Source: a virus. Taken from it: a DNA stretch of 42,150 bases. The notes below the pieces were generated by a model. The model saw only the letters and a program-made list of their open reading frames with translations. It had not been told where the DNA came from and did not search any database. The stretch lies in IMG/VR virus record IMGVR_UViG_3300025853_000194, positions 1 to 42,150 of that record. One strand, 5' to 3'. Of the stretch, positions 32,399-40,303 are shown piece by piece. The position numbers and the translations under genes were made by a program. Each line of letters begins with the position of its first letter. Within the stretch, counting starts at the first letter, position 1.

Positions 32399-33745
32399 AT
32401 GCTTAAAGAGCTAGAGATATTTTCCCAGATGGAGGAAACAACCGGTAATGGATCCCAGAAGGAGAAGCAGAGGTTAATCTCAGAAAATCTCTCTGAGAAG
32501 ATGCTATACATACTGGATGTTTGCTTTAATCCCTTTGTAACAACTAAGCTTCATAAGCTTGAGCTTAATCTGGATCAGCCATCTCGTAGATATTCAGAAA
32601 ATAGTGAACTTTATTGGGATTCCTTTGTTTCCCTTGTTGAAGATCTCAAGAAAGCACCGGCGGCTAATGATTCATTAAGAAGTAGAGCTCAAGATTTATT
32701 GGATTACTCATTCTTGGTATATCCGGATCAGGATCTGGATATAAGAAAAATGATCATGAAGATTCTTACGAAGAGGATGAATATCGGGATAGGAGCGAAG
32801 CTTGTAAACAAGGCGGTCGGAAGTGAAATCATTCCTGATCCATCCTTAATGCTTGCAACTGACAAACAGGAGGAGATAGAAAAATGGGGAAAAATATATT
32901 GTGAGGAGAAATATGATGGTGTTCGTGTTATAGCTATGATGAATCCCGATAGAACATTCTCTTTCTATACTCGTGCATTTAATGAGCTGGACTCTTCTAA
33001 ATTAAGCAAGATTGCCAAGGACCTTTCCGAAATATCAGATAAGGCCGGACATACTAGTATATTTTATGATGGGGAGCTAACAGACTTTGATAGGAAGTCG
33101 GTTTCTGGAAAGGTCACCCAGATTTTAAAAGGAACCGCCCCCGACAATATAGATGACAATTTCCTTTTCAATGTGTTTGACTTGGAAGACAATACAACGC
33201 TTGAAAAAGGCAAGGGCTCTGTACTGTATACGGAGAGAAGAAGGATTCTTGCAGAGACGCTGGACTTTCTACCAAAGGATTCTAACATCAGACTTGGTCA
33301 GATGTGGGAGGTTGATTCCATGGAGGATACACTTGTAATCTATAGGGATATCGTTTCCAAAGGGGGAGAGGGAGTTATTTGTAAGAATGATCATCTATAC
33401 GAGTGTAAAAGAAGTAAAAGCTGGATTAAGCTTAAAGAGGTAAACGATTGCGATTTGGTAGTAACGGGGTGGTACGAAGGTGAAGGAAAAAGAGAGGGCT
33501 ACATAGGGGGTTTAATTTGCACTGACAAATCCGGAACTTTAAAAGTAAAAATAGGAGCTGGTTTTACTGATAACGATCTCGAAACTCTGAGCCCAATAAG
33601 AGAGGAACTTATAGGTAAAATCGTAGCGGTTCAGTACAATGTTCCAATCACTGATAAACATGAAAATAGGAGTCTATTTTTGCCTAGATTTATAGAGGTG
33701 AGAAATGATAAAAATGAGGCTGATGACATGTCTCCACTATATTAA
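32399..33745 (+). CDS. ATP-dependent DNA ligase, T4 gp30-like
   Basis: The protein has 448 residues. After an N-terminal helical domain (1-165), the adenylation domain begins with motif I CEEKYDGVR (K171 forms the AMP adduct). It continues with motif III SIFYDGEL, motif IV KGGEGVICKN and motif V SWIKLK, and then an OB-fold domain ending near LPRFIEVRNDK. It seals nicks during replication, recombination and repair. Its size is close to T4 DNA ligase (487). The gene begins after a terminator and is followed by two hairpins before the clamp-loader gene. Confidence 0.93.
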   Translation: MLKELEIFSQMEETTGNGSQKEKQRLISENLSEKMLYILDVCFNPFVTTKLHKLELNLDQPSRRYSENSELYWDSFVSLVEDLKKAPAANDSLRSRAQDLLDYSFLVYPDQDLDIRKMIMKILTKRMNIGIGAKLVNKAVGSEIIPDPSLMLATDKQEEIEKWGKIYCEEKYDGVRVIAMMNPDRTFSFYTRAFNELDSSKLSKIAKDLSEISDKAGHTSIFYDGELTDFDRKSVSGKVTQILKGTAPDNIDDNFLFNVFDLEDNTTLEKGKGSVLYTERRRILAETLDFLPKDSNIRLGQMWEVDSMEDTLVIYRDIVSKGGEGVICKNDHLYECKRSKSWIKLKEVNDCDLVVTGWYEGEGKREGYIGGLICTDKSGTLKVKIGAGFTDNDLETLSPIREELIGKIVAVQYNVPITDKHENRSLFLPRFIEVRNDKNEADDMSPLY

Positions 33746-33755
33746 ATTATAACTG

Positions 33756-33779
33756 TTTAGTACACTCTAATGTACTAAA
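33756..33779 (+). other. Hairpin TTTAGTACA/TGTACTAAA downstream of ligase
   Basis: A perfect 9-bp stem (33756-33764 with 33771-33779) has a CTCTAA loop, and A residues rather than T follow. The structure starts about 10 bases after the ligase stop and precedes the second hairpin. It may protect the 3' end of the ligase mRNA. Confidence 0.55.
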
Positions 33780-33791
33780 AAGTGGAAACTT

Positions 33792-33828
33792 AAAGCTCTT
33801 ATGTCTGTAAGATAACAAAGAGCTTTTT
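33792..33828 (+). terminator. Terminator-like hairpin abutting the clamp-loader start
   Basis: AAAGCTCTT (33792-33800) pairs with AAGAGCTTT (33818-33826), with a 17-base loop and a T5 run (33824-33828) that touches ATG 33829. As a terminator it would end ligase transcripts; in read-through mRNA it would bury the start region of the gp44-like gene. Confidence 0.6.
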
Positions 33829-34776
33829 ATGATTGATCAGTTACTTACGGAGAAGCTAAGACCTAAAGAAATTAGGCATATGATTCTCCCTCCTAGGATA
33901 AGATCCCTCTTCGAAGAGAAGGGACTAAACCACAATGTATTATTAGCTGGATCCCCCGGATGTGGTAAGACCACATTGGCTAAAATCCTATCCAGGGACC
34001 TTCCCCACTTATTTATAAATGTTTCCGACGAAAGCTCAGTAGATACTATACGAACGAAAATCAATGATTTTTGTTCTACCATTTCAATAATGGATGGGAA
34101 ATCATCGAAGAAGGTGGTGGTTCTGGATGAGTTCGATGGGGCGTCGGATCAATTCTATAAAGCACTCCGTGGAACCATAGAGAAATTTGCAGGGAATACG
34201 AGATTCGTAGCCACCTGTAATTGGATAAACAAGGTTCCCGATGCCATACAGAGCAGATTTGAGGTGATAAATTTTGATCCTATAACTCCACAAGAGGAGG
34301 ATGATTTAAGGACAGAGTGGAGAAATCGTATAAAGCTAATACTCGGTAAACTTGGTATATCGATAGACGATGAGTCTCTATTGGAATTTGAGAAGGAGTA
34401 TTTCCCGGACCTTAGATCCTCACTTAATAGAATCCAGTCATGGATGATAGAGGGAATACAAGAGATAGACATATCGAGGATTAACGATGGAGGGTGGTCT
34501 TATGAGGAGGTTTACAGTATGTTATTTGACTCTAAGGATCCCGTGAAAAATTACCAGGTCATAGCTGGCCAATACTCAACCAAGGTAGATGATGTGATGA
34601 CGGCTCTGGGTGAAGAATTTATTAATTGGATAATTAAGAATAGGTCATCCCATGTTAAAATAATCCCTGGTGTTATCGTTTTAGTTGCAGAACATCAGGC
34701 ACAGAGACAGGTTGTAATAGATCCTGTTGTTAGTCTCTTGGCCCTTATGTTTAATATACAGAAACTTATAGATTAA
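33829..34776 (+). CDS. Clamp loader large subunit, T4 gp44-like AAA+ ATPase
   Basis: The 315-residue protein is an AAA+ ATPase of the T4 gp44/RFC group: the N-terminal EKLRPKEIRHMILPPRI, Walker A GSPGCGKTT (41-49), Walker B VVVLDEFD (96-103), a sensor-1 region VATCNW (127-132) and the SRF (142-144) version of the SRC arginine-finger motif. Like T4 gp44 (319), it should load the sliding clamp onto primed DNA. It starts right after a hairpin and overlaps the next gene by one base (TAATG). A candidate small partner (gp62-like) lies at 37053. Confidence 0.9.
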   Translation: MIDQLLTEKLRPKEIRHMILPPRIRSLFEEKGLNHNVLLAGSPGCGKTTLAKILSRDLPHLFINVSDESSVDTIRTKINDFCSTISIMDGKSSKKVVVLDEFDGASDQFYKALRGTIEKFAGNTRFVATCNWINKVPDAIQSRFEVINFDPITPQEEDDLRTEWRNRIKLILGKLGISIDDESLLEFEKEYFPDLRSSLNRIQSWMIEGIQEIDISRINDGGWSYEEVYSMLFDSKDPVKNYQVIAGQYSTKVDDVMTALGEEFINWIIKNRSSHVKIIPGVIVLVAEHQAQRQVVIDPVVSLLALMFNIQKLID

Positions 34777-35063
34777 TGGAGTTACTTGCTGAAGAAATAA
34801 GAAAAAATGGATACATCTACAAATTCTTTAAAAGAGGTTCTAAGACTTTGGTTTACGAGCAAGTGGAGCCAGACAGTAACAGAATCGTTGCATGGGAGGT
34901 TTTTAAAATAAAAGTTGATAAACCCAAGGTAGTTTTTGGGATCCAGCTTAACGAACGGGAGATATTTCCGGGTAATGAGGATTTTGGGAAATGGGCTTGG
35001 GCACATAGTGATTATGATTCTGCTATGAGAAAATTCCAAATCATTGAGGATTCTGATGAATAA
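34776..35063 (+). CDS. Small unknown protein
   Basis: The 95-residue basic/aromatic protein (NGYIYKFFKRGSKTLVYEQV, IVAWEVFKI) has an Asp/Glu-rich end (FQIIEDSDE). The pattern resembles small beta proteins found in many phages and plasmids, but I cannot name a family. It starts with ATG overlapping the clamp-loader stop, and its stop overlaps the next ATG by 8 bases. It is translated as part of a coupled set. Confidence 0.55.
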   Translation: MELLAEEIRKNGYIYKFFKRGSKTLVYEQVEPDSNRIVAWEVFKIKVDKPKVVFGIQLNEREIFPGNEDFGKWAWAHSDYDSAMRKFQIIEDSDE

Positions 35064-35400
35064 GGGCCCTTTACTTTTCTTTGTTGTTATTGCTCTATCA
35101 CAAACCGGTGCATGGATTCAGCAATTTTCCCATTTGAGGTGGGAATGGTTTAGGAATAATCAATGGTTCAATATAATTTTCCTTGGTGCGTTGTTAGGTG
35201 CTGGATTTGTGTTTGGAGCCAGGATAGGATACGATACTTGGGGAAGTGCATGGAAGGTTCGACTCCTCCAATTTTCAGTAGGAACCTTCGTTGTAACCTT
35301 TATGAATTTTCTATTACTAGGAGAGGGTATAGGCACAAAGAACATGATTTGTATATTCTTGTCCTTCCTAATAATAGCTATACAGATATTTTGGAAGTAA
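35056..35400 (+). CDS. Small four-helix membrane protein, unknown
   Basis: The protein has 114 residues from ATG 35056; a TTG at 35044 would add four. Hydrophobic segments lie at about 5-22, 38-56, 68-88 and 94-113. The last helix follows LLLGEGIGTKN, a phrasing like small drug/metabolite transporter (DMT/SMR) halves, where a LGE-type loop precedes the final helix. One such half could work only as a dimer. No signal peptide is separable from the first helix. It overlaps the previous gene by 8 bases and ends one base before the next. Confidence 0.5.
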   Translation: MNKGPLLFFVVIALSQTGAWIQQFSHLRWEWFRNNQWFNIIFLGALLGAGFVFGARIGYDTWGSAWKVRLLQFSVGTFVVTFMNFLLLGEGIGTKNMICIFLSFLIIAIQIFWK

Positions 35401-35401
35401 T

Positions 35402-35923
35402 ATGAAGAGACTAATAATAGTAGGTAAGGGAGGATCCGGGAAAGATTATATGAGAAAGATACTTGAAGACAGGGGATTTAGATATTGTGTTTCTCACACA
35501 ACCAGACCTCCTAGGGATGGAGAAGTTAACGGGGATGATTATTATTTCATCTCTGATGAGGATGCAAGGAAAAATTACATAGGTGGTGGTTTATTTTACG
35601 AGCACGTTTCTTTTAATAATTGGATATACGGAACCTCAAAAAAAGAATTCGAGGTGAGTAATCTCTTTATAATGACCCCGACTGGATTAGGATCTATGGG
35701 CAAGAAGGATAGGGAAGAATCTATTGTAGTCTACCTGGACATAGATGAGGGGATTAGAAGAGATAGACTTTCACTTAGAAATGATGCTGATATCCTAGAG
35801 AGAAGATTAAAAGCGGATGAGCTGGATTTCTCTGGGTTTAAAGATTTTGACGTGAGAATAACTGATCCAATGTTTAAGGATCTTGGTGAATGGGGAAATT
35901 TAAAATTTTATAATAATGATTAA
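35402..35923 (+). CDS. Guanylate kinase-like (deoxy)nucleoside monophosphate kinase
   Basis: The 173-residue protein has a P-loop G8KGGSGKD15. Also present are the NMP-binding block SHTTRPPRDGEVNGDDYYFIS (S-x-TTRxxRxGE-x-x-G-x-D-Y-x-F, the guanylate kinase signature), and YGTSKKEFE, equivalent to YGT in GMP kinases. A C-terminal lid region with RRDRLSLRNDADILERRLKAD resembles the ERL/RR lid. It would phosphorylate (d)GMP or related NMPs to supply dNTPs. It overlaps the 5' nuclease gene by 8 bases. Confidence 0.82.
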   Translation: MKRLIIVGKGGSGKDYMRKILEDRGFRYCVSHTTRPPRDGEVNGDDYYFISDEDARKNYIGGGLFYEHVSFNNWIYGTSKKEFEVSNLFIMTPTGLGSMGKKDREESIVVYLDIDEGIRRDRLSLRNDADILERRLKADELDFSGFKDFDVRITDPMFKDLGEWGNLKFYNND

Positions 35924-37046
35924 TATACTCATCGACGGTAATTACATATTCCACAAAACCTTTGGCGTTTTTGGTGGATGGGGTGCAAAGGATCCTGCTG
36001 AAATATTAGGTCCTAAGTCTGAACAAGCCATGTTTATTAGAAAAATAGCTACGGATCTCTGCGCTTCCCTTAGAAAAATACCTGGGGGAGGAAGGCTTGT
36101 TTTTACTGCTGATAGCAGAAGTTGGAGAAAAGACGTTGAGATAAAAGGCGGTGGGTATAAGTCCAATAGGATTAAAGATGAGAACGTGGACTGGAGTATA
36201 TTCTTTGATCTTATACAATCCTTCGGTGAACATCTAGAGAAGAACGGTTATATATTTTCAAAGGCGAATGGGGCAGAGGGGGATGATATACTATATTTTT
36301 GGGCGGATTACTTTAATTCTAAGGGTGAGAACTGTATAGTGATCTCGGGTGATAAAGACTTACACCAGTTAGCTAGATGGAAAGGTAATAACTGGACCAT
36401 AATATGGAATAGCAATTCAAAGAATAATGTACTTTCTATCCCCGACGGGTGGATAGAGCGATGGCTGGATATGGAGGCAGAGAGTTCCGTGTTTAATATG
36501 GGAGCAGTAATGGATCCTGATAAGGATAAGCTAAGATCCTTCATAAACGGGGTCTCGGTAAATGAGGTTCAGGTTAGGGATTTTGTATTTATTAAGATGC
36601 TTACCGGGGATAAGGGTGATGCTGTCCCCGGAATCTGGGAGTATGAAAAAAACGGAAAAATGCAAAAAATTACCCCGAAGAGGGCCGAGAAAATTATGGA
36701 GTCTTTGCTGGAATCTAAATGGAAGGATCATACATTTTCCCAGATGTTGGATGATGAAGAGTTTTTGGATTGGATATCCGGGTTTTCCCTGAGATTAATA
36801 AAAGATCTGGATAATAATGAAAATAGATCTCTAGCAGCTTCTAATTTAATAAGGAATTATAAGTTGATGTGGCTTGATAAGTCCGTTATTCCTAGACCCG
36901 TGATAGACTCTATAATTTCCGAGATTAAGAGAGGAATAAGTCTCGAGAAAAAACCTATAACCTTGGATAGGGTAAAAATATTGGAGGGCACATCCTGGAT
37001 CAGTACATCAGCTCCTAAATCTTTCGACCCGTTCAGTAATTTCTAA
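35916..37046 (+). CDS. 5'-3' exonuclease / RNase H, FEN-1-like (T4 rnh-like)
   Basis: The 376-residue protein has the FEN-1/T4 RNase H metal residues: D7 (LIDGNYIFHK), D66 (FTADSRSWR), E121/D123/D124 (GAEGDDILYFW), D146/D148 (VISGDKDLHQL), and D-rich MLTGDKGDAVPGI later. In T4 this enzyme removes RNA primers and adjacent DNA from Okazaki fragments. It is larger than T4 RNase H (305) because of an insertion around residues 175-215. Its position near ligase and clamp loader fits lagging-strand work. Confidence 0.88.
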   Translation: MINILIDGNYIFHKTFGVFGGWGAKDPAEILGPKSEQAMFIRKIATDLCASLRKIPGGGRLVFTADSRSWRKDVEIKGGGYKSNRIKDENVDWSIFFDLIQSFGEHLEKNGYIFSKANGAEGDDILYFWADYFNSKGENCIVISGDKDLHQLARWKGNNWTIIWNSNSKNNVLSIPDGWIERWLDMEAESSVFNMGAVMDPDKDKLRSFINGVSVNEVQVRDFVFIKMLTGDKGDAVPGIWEYEKNGKMQKITPKRAEKIMESLLESKWKDHTFSQMLDDEEFLDWISGFSLRLIKDLDNNENRSLAASNLIRNYKLMWLDKSVIPRPVIDSIISEIKRGISLEKKPITLDRVKILEGTSWISTSAPKSFDPFSNF

Positions 37047-37052
37047 TTGGTT

Positions 37053-37472
37053 ATGGAGCTTTTTGATATTATAAAAACTGTATTCAAATCTGATAAGGAT
37101 TGGTCTAAAGTTACTAGAAATGAAAAGGTGAAGAATTTTTTCATGCTTAATAGGATTATGGGCATACAGTTTCCTACGCAAGCGAATCAATTCAATCATA
37201 CTAAGATTTCCCCCAGACCTGTTGCGGATTGGTGGCATTCTACATTAAGTAGACATTACACTAAAGTACCAGGTTGGGTGTTTACTAAAACCAAAAAAGG
37301 AACTGTAAAATCTAAAGCGAGCGATAAGAATCCAATAGATCCCGTGGTGGAGGATTTCATTATGGGCAAGTTTGAGGTGTCTAGGAGAGAAATGGATGAC
37401 TTGAAAAAATTCTACCCTGAAAAATATACGGAGTGGATAAATCAGGTATCTGAGCAAATAGGTCTTGGCTGA
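37053..37472 (+). CDS. Unknown; candidate gp62-like clamp-loader small subunit
   Basis: The protein has 139 residues from ATG 37053; TTG 37047 would add two. The block KVKNFFMLNRIMGIQFPTQANQFN resembles the FivNrxmS...aNxMN core seen in phage gp62-type proteins. The rest (ADWWHSTLSRHYTKVPGWVFTKTKK) is rich in Trp, Tyr and Lys and would suit DNA or protein contacts. It is shorter than T4 gp62 (187). It lies two genes after a coupled run that begins with the gp44-like gene. The identification rests on weak pattern similarity. Confidence 0.4.
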   Translation: MELFDIIKTVFKSDKDWSKVTRNEKVKNFFMLNRIMGIQFPTQANQFNHTKISPRPVADWWHSTLSRHYTKVPGWVFTKTKKGTVKSKASDKNPIDPVVEDFIMGKFEVSRREMDDLKKFYPEKYTEWINQVSEQIGLG

Positions 37473-37478
37473 TGTTTG

Positions 37479-37486
37479 GATATATA
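37479..37486 (+). promoter_or_regulatory. Candidate promoter (GATATATA)
   Basis: GGATATATAAACT lies 16 bases before ATG 37503, in a 30-base gap. This is the shortest box-to-start distance in the window, leaving almost no 5' leader. Confidence 0.5.
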
Positions 37487-37502
37487 AACTATAGAGTTAA
37501 CG

Positions 37503-38048
37503 ATGAGGAAAGATTTCAAGAAGCTTGTGGACAAGATAATAGCTAGTTTAGATTGGGATTCAATACACGAAATCCATAGATCATTTAAGCTGGGTATTGG
37601 TGAAGGTAGCGAGGTTATACCTGGATTAAAAAGAAAGAAATACTCTGAGGACCTTACAAAGAATGATATTAAGGGTGAACTTAGAAAAGTTCTGAAGTTT
37701 GTTATCGAGAATGATATATCCAAGATAGTTTACGGCCCGTGGATGATATTCTGGTTTAATCAGGATTGGGAGATCCTATACGACCAAATGATGGATCCGG
37801 AGGATGCTGAAGAAATTGGAGAGCAGGAAGATTTAAGAGTTGATTCCAGATTAGAGGCAATTTACTCACCTCAGAGAATATGTCTGACCATTAATGCGGA
37901 TAGTGAAGATGCTGCATCATCAGATCCCGAGTTTAGTATTCTCTCACGAATGATGGATAAAGCTATTAAGAAGGAGAACTACGAGCTAGCTAAGAAGATA
38001 AAGGATATTCTGGATCTCACAAATACTGGATCAAGCGAAGATAAATAG
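37503..38048 (+). CDS. Unknown protein with C-terminal UVR-like motif
   Basis: The 181-residue protein has a mixed N-terminal domain (DWDSIHEIHRSFKLGIGEG ... VYGPWMIFWFNQDWEILYDQMM) and a C-terminal helical pair MMDKAIKKENYELAKKIKDILD (about 148-169). The pair fits the UVR motif of UvrB/UvrC and Clp-adaptor proteins, a short protein-interaction hairpin. No enzyme motif is visible. The gene has its own GATATATA box. Confidence 0.55.
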   Translation: MRKDFKKLVDKIIASLDWDSIHEIHRSFKLGIGEGSEVIPGLKRKKYSEDLTKNDIKGELRKVLKFVIENDISKIVYGPWMIFWFNQDWEILYDQMMDPEDAEEIGEQEDLRVDSRLEAIYSPQRICLTINADSEDAASSDPEFSILSRMMDKAIKKENYELAKKIKDILDLTNTGSSEDK

Positions 38049-38053
38049 CAGAT

Positions 38054-38548
38054 ATGGGATCCGATCTAAAACACATAAAACATATTAACGAGTTCTTCGA
38101 TGTTGGGGTATTCGGAGATACGTATGGATATGGCGGGGCTAATGGAATATTCAAGATACAGTATAAGCCATATAAGGATTTATCTGTTAGTGTGGGACCT
38201 AATCCAAACTTCAAAAGAAATGTAAACGGGTCTCAATTTCAGGTCGGAGATATTGTTATCGGTGTCCCTATAAATAAGAAAGATAAGGTTGCTGGAATGG
38301 TGGTAAGATCAGAAAGAACCCCAGATAACAAGTCTTACCGATATTTTGTTCAAGTAAGTTCTAAGGGTAAGGAGAAGGAAGAGGTCCTAGAGCTAATCCC
38401 GGATACCGTTGAATTTGCAGACAATGGGAATAAAGGACACATGGAGATCATATCAAAGTTTAAATTTGATGCTATGCCTTCTGACGTGTATAATTCACCA
38501 ACGGTTTACAACAACACCAAACTTGGAATAGAGGGAGTTGGAAGCTAA
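38054..38548 (+). CDS. Unknown protein with SH3/KOW-like domain
   Basis: The 164-residue protein has a central beta segment (about 60-122: FQVGDIVIGVPINKKDKVAGMVVRSERTPDNKSYRYFVQV ...). Its layout (VGD-V-GxxxGKVV-x-Y-V-V) recalls SH3-like barrels such as the one at residues 588-636 of the 910-residue protein. N-terminal and C-terminal parts are low-complexity. It follows the UVR-motif gene after 5 bases. Confidence 0.5.
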   Translation: MGSDLKHIKHINEFFDVGVFGDTYGYGGANGIFKIQYKPYKDLSVSVGPNPNFKRNVNGSQFQVGDIVIGVPINKKDKVAGMVVRSERTPDNKSYRYFVQVSSKGKEKEEVLELIPDTVEFADNGNKGHMEIISKFKFDAMPSDVYNSPTVYNNTKLGIEGVGS

Positions 38549-38585
38549 GGGAAACTTTTGAGCTACAACCTTCTAAAATCCATGT

Positions 38586-39464
38586 ATGATATTAAGCAAA
38601 AACACCAATAACATTGGGTATGTCTCATCCCCCTCTGAATTAAGCAATCGCGAATATTCGTGTGTGGATCTACTCGATTTTATTGTTGGTAGAGCAGAGA
38701 GAGATTCTAACCTTGGCTTAAGTATTACCTGCATTGAGATCCCTAGCAATTTTATATTTCCTGATTTTTCAAATTACGATGATTCTGGTGAATCTGATCT
38801 CTTACTCAGGATCTCCCGAGTTATAAGATCTGGGCAAAGATTGTTCTTTTATTTGCCCTCTTATTTTTTTCTCGGCTCCCAGATTCCAGATGTGGTTGAA
38901 AAAACCAGAATACTTTTGGTAAATCTAGCTAGATTTTTGGAGATGGTTGGGATTTCCTATAGGTCTATTGGACTGCGTGTTGGTAGTGCTTATGGTATGA
39001 GAAGGGTGACCATGAAGAGATTTTGTAATGAGTTATTAGACCTCGGTGCAGATGTAGCTGGTTTGGTCACTGTAATGAATGACGAGAAACCTAGTCTTTT
39101 CTCTGTAACCGATCTACTATCTGGGGTTTATTACGAAACACATATACCGATAACCTTCAGGTTCTTGGCTCATTCTTTTAATTCAGGTAATCTATCATAT
39201 AGGGAGGCAATATTCTTAAGCTCTTCGACTTGGGAGAAATCCGGTATTCCTGTTGTGATCCACTCAGAATCCTCTGAGGTTGATGATGATGGGTTTTTTA
39301 TCTCCCCAATCCCTTCTGATTTTTTAGAATACCGAATACCAACCTTTGGACTTTGCTTTGATTGTGTAATTGAATCCAACGGTGGTGAGAAATCATGTTT
39401 GAAGTACATGAGTGAGTGTAATTCCTTACGTCCTATGGTAATAAATAAAATTTCGCGCAAATAG
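38586..39464 (+). CDS. UV damage endonuclease (UVDE/UvsE)-like TIM-barrel protein, probably degenerate
   Basis: The 292-residue protein follows the order of UVDE: an N-terminal region with LSNREYSCVDLLDFIVGRAERDSNLG, a FFYLPSYF strand, an ISYRSIGLRVGSAYG strand-loop, NDEKPSLFSVTDLL (UVDE: LENDDxxFTxxDLL), IPITFRFLAHSFN (UVDE: hPVVxDxHH), LSYREAIFLSSSTW and GIPVVIHSESSE (UVDE: xKxHxSSP). At two places where UVDE has metal ligands (the Glu of LEND, the His of IHPG) other residues stand (Met; Val/Gly), so catalysis is doubtful. It heads a repair cluster with an Fpg/Nei glycosylase. Confidence 0.65.
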   Translation: MILSKNTNNIGYVSSPSELSNREYSCVDLLDFIVGRAERDSNLGLSITCIEIPSNFIFPDFSNYDDSGESDLLLRISRVIRSGQRLFFYLPSYFFLGSQIPDVVEKTRILLVNLARFLEMVGISYRSIGLRVGSAYGMRRVTMKRFCNELLDLGADVAGLVTVMNDEKPSLFSVTDLLSGVYYETHIPITFRFLAHSFNSGNLSYREAIFLSSSTWEKSGIPVVIHSESSEVDDDGFFISPIPSDFLEYRIPTFGLCFDCVIESNGGEKSCLKYMSECNSLRPMVINKISRK

Positions 39465-39511
39465 TTTTTTCTTTGCGTTACTAATTCTTATCATTGTAAA
39501 AAATATTAAAA

Positions 39512-40303
39512 GTGCCAGAATTAGCTGAATTAAAACTAACCGCGGACTACGTAAATTTCCTATCTGAGGGTAAGGTTTTCTCTCATATTACAAAGAATCC
39601 CGAGCATAAATGGAAGGAGGTGAAGTTTAATGACTTTACCATACGTGCGGAGAGCAGGGGTAAGGAGCTTAAGCTAAAACTAGATCCGGTGGGAGGAGAA
39701 GAATCCAGGGATCTCATTATGACCATGGGGATGGGTGGAAATTTCCAATGGGCTGATAAAGACACTCAAATAAAGCATACGCACCTTTTCTTTCACACCC
39801 CTGGAAATGAACATCTAGCTTTTGTTGATATCAGAAGATTTGGTAAGTGGAAGTGGGGTAACTGGAATGAAAGTAGGGGACCAGATCCTACCACCGAGTA
39901 TGAAGATTTCCGTGTGAATGTAATACGTAATCTTGGAAAGGTATCGTTCAATAAGCCCATATACGAGATGCTGATGGATCAGAGATACTTTAACGGTATT
40001 GGAAATTACCTCAGAGCTGAAATTTTGTATCGCATACCCGGGGCTAATCCTTTTTTATCGGCTAGGGAGTTTATAGTGAACCATGGGGATCGGCTGTTCG
40101 AGCTCTGTAAAGATATACCCCTGCATGTATATGAGATAGGTGGAGGTACTATAAAAGATTGGGAAAATCCCTTTGGTGGAAAGTCCAACATCTCCGATTT
40201 TATGAAATGCTACGGCAATCCTGATATGCTAAGACTATCTGATCGGGGAGGGAGGACATTTTGGTACGATCCTAAATGGAAATTAGAAACTGTTTTTGTA
40301 TGA
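39512..40303 (+). CDS. Fpg/Nei-family DNA glycosylase with zincless finger
   Basis: The 263-residue protein starts at GTG 39512, giving the essential N-terminus M-P2-E3-L-A-E (Pro2 is the catalytic nucleophile, Glu3 the acid). K51 (SRGKELKL) is the beta-hairpin Lys, D106-I-R-R-F-G equals the DxRRFG block, and YFNGIGNYLRAEILYRIPGANP (159-180) is the H2TH element. The C-terminal finger (MKCYGNPDMLRLSDRGGRTFWYDPKW, 231-256) keeps Arg248 but has only one Cys, so it cannot bind zinc in the normal way, as in NEIL1-type zincless fingers. It should excise oxidised bases. Its 3' end overlaps the exonuclease gene. Confidence 0.88.
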   Translation: MPELAELKLTADYVNFLSEGKVFSHITKNPEHKWKEVKFNDFTIRAESRGKELKLKLDPVGGEESRDLIMTMGMGGNFQWADKDTQIKHTHLFFHTPGNEHLAFVDIRRFGKWKWGNWNESRGPDPTTEYEDFRVNVIRNLGKVSFNKPIYEMLMDQRYFNGIGNYLRAEILYRIPGANPFLSAREFIVNHGDRLFELCKDIPLHVYEIGGGTIKDWENPFGGKSNISDFMKCYGNPDMLRLSDRGGRTFWYDPKWKLETVFV

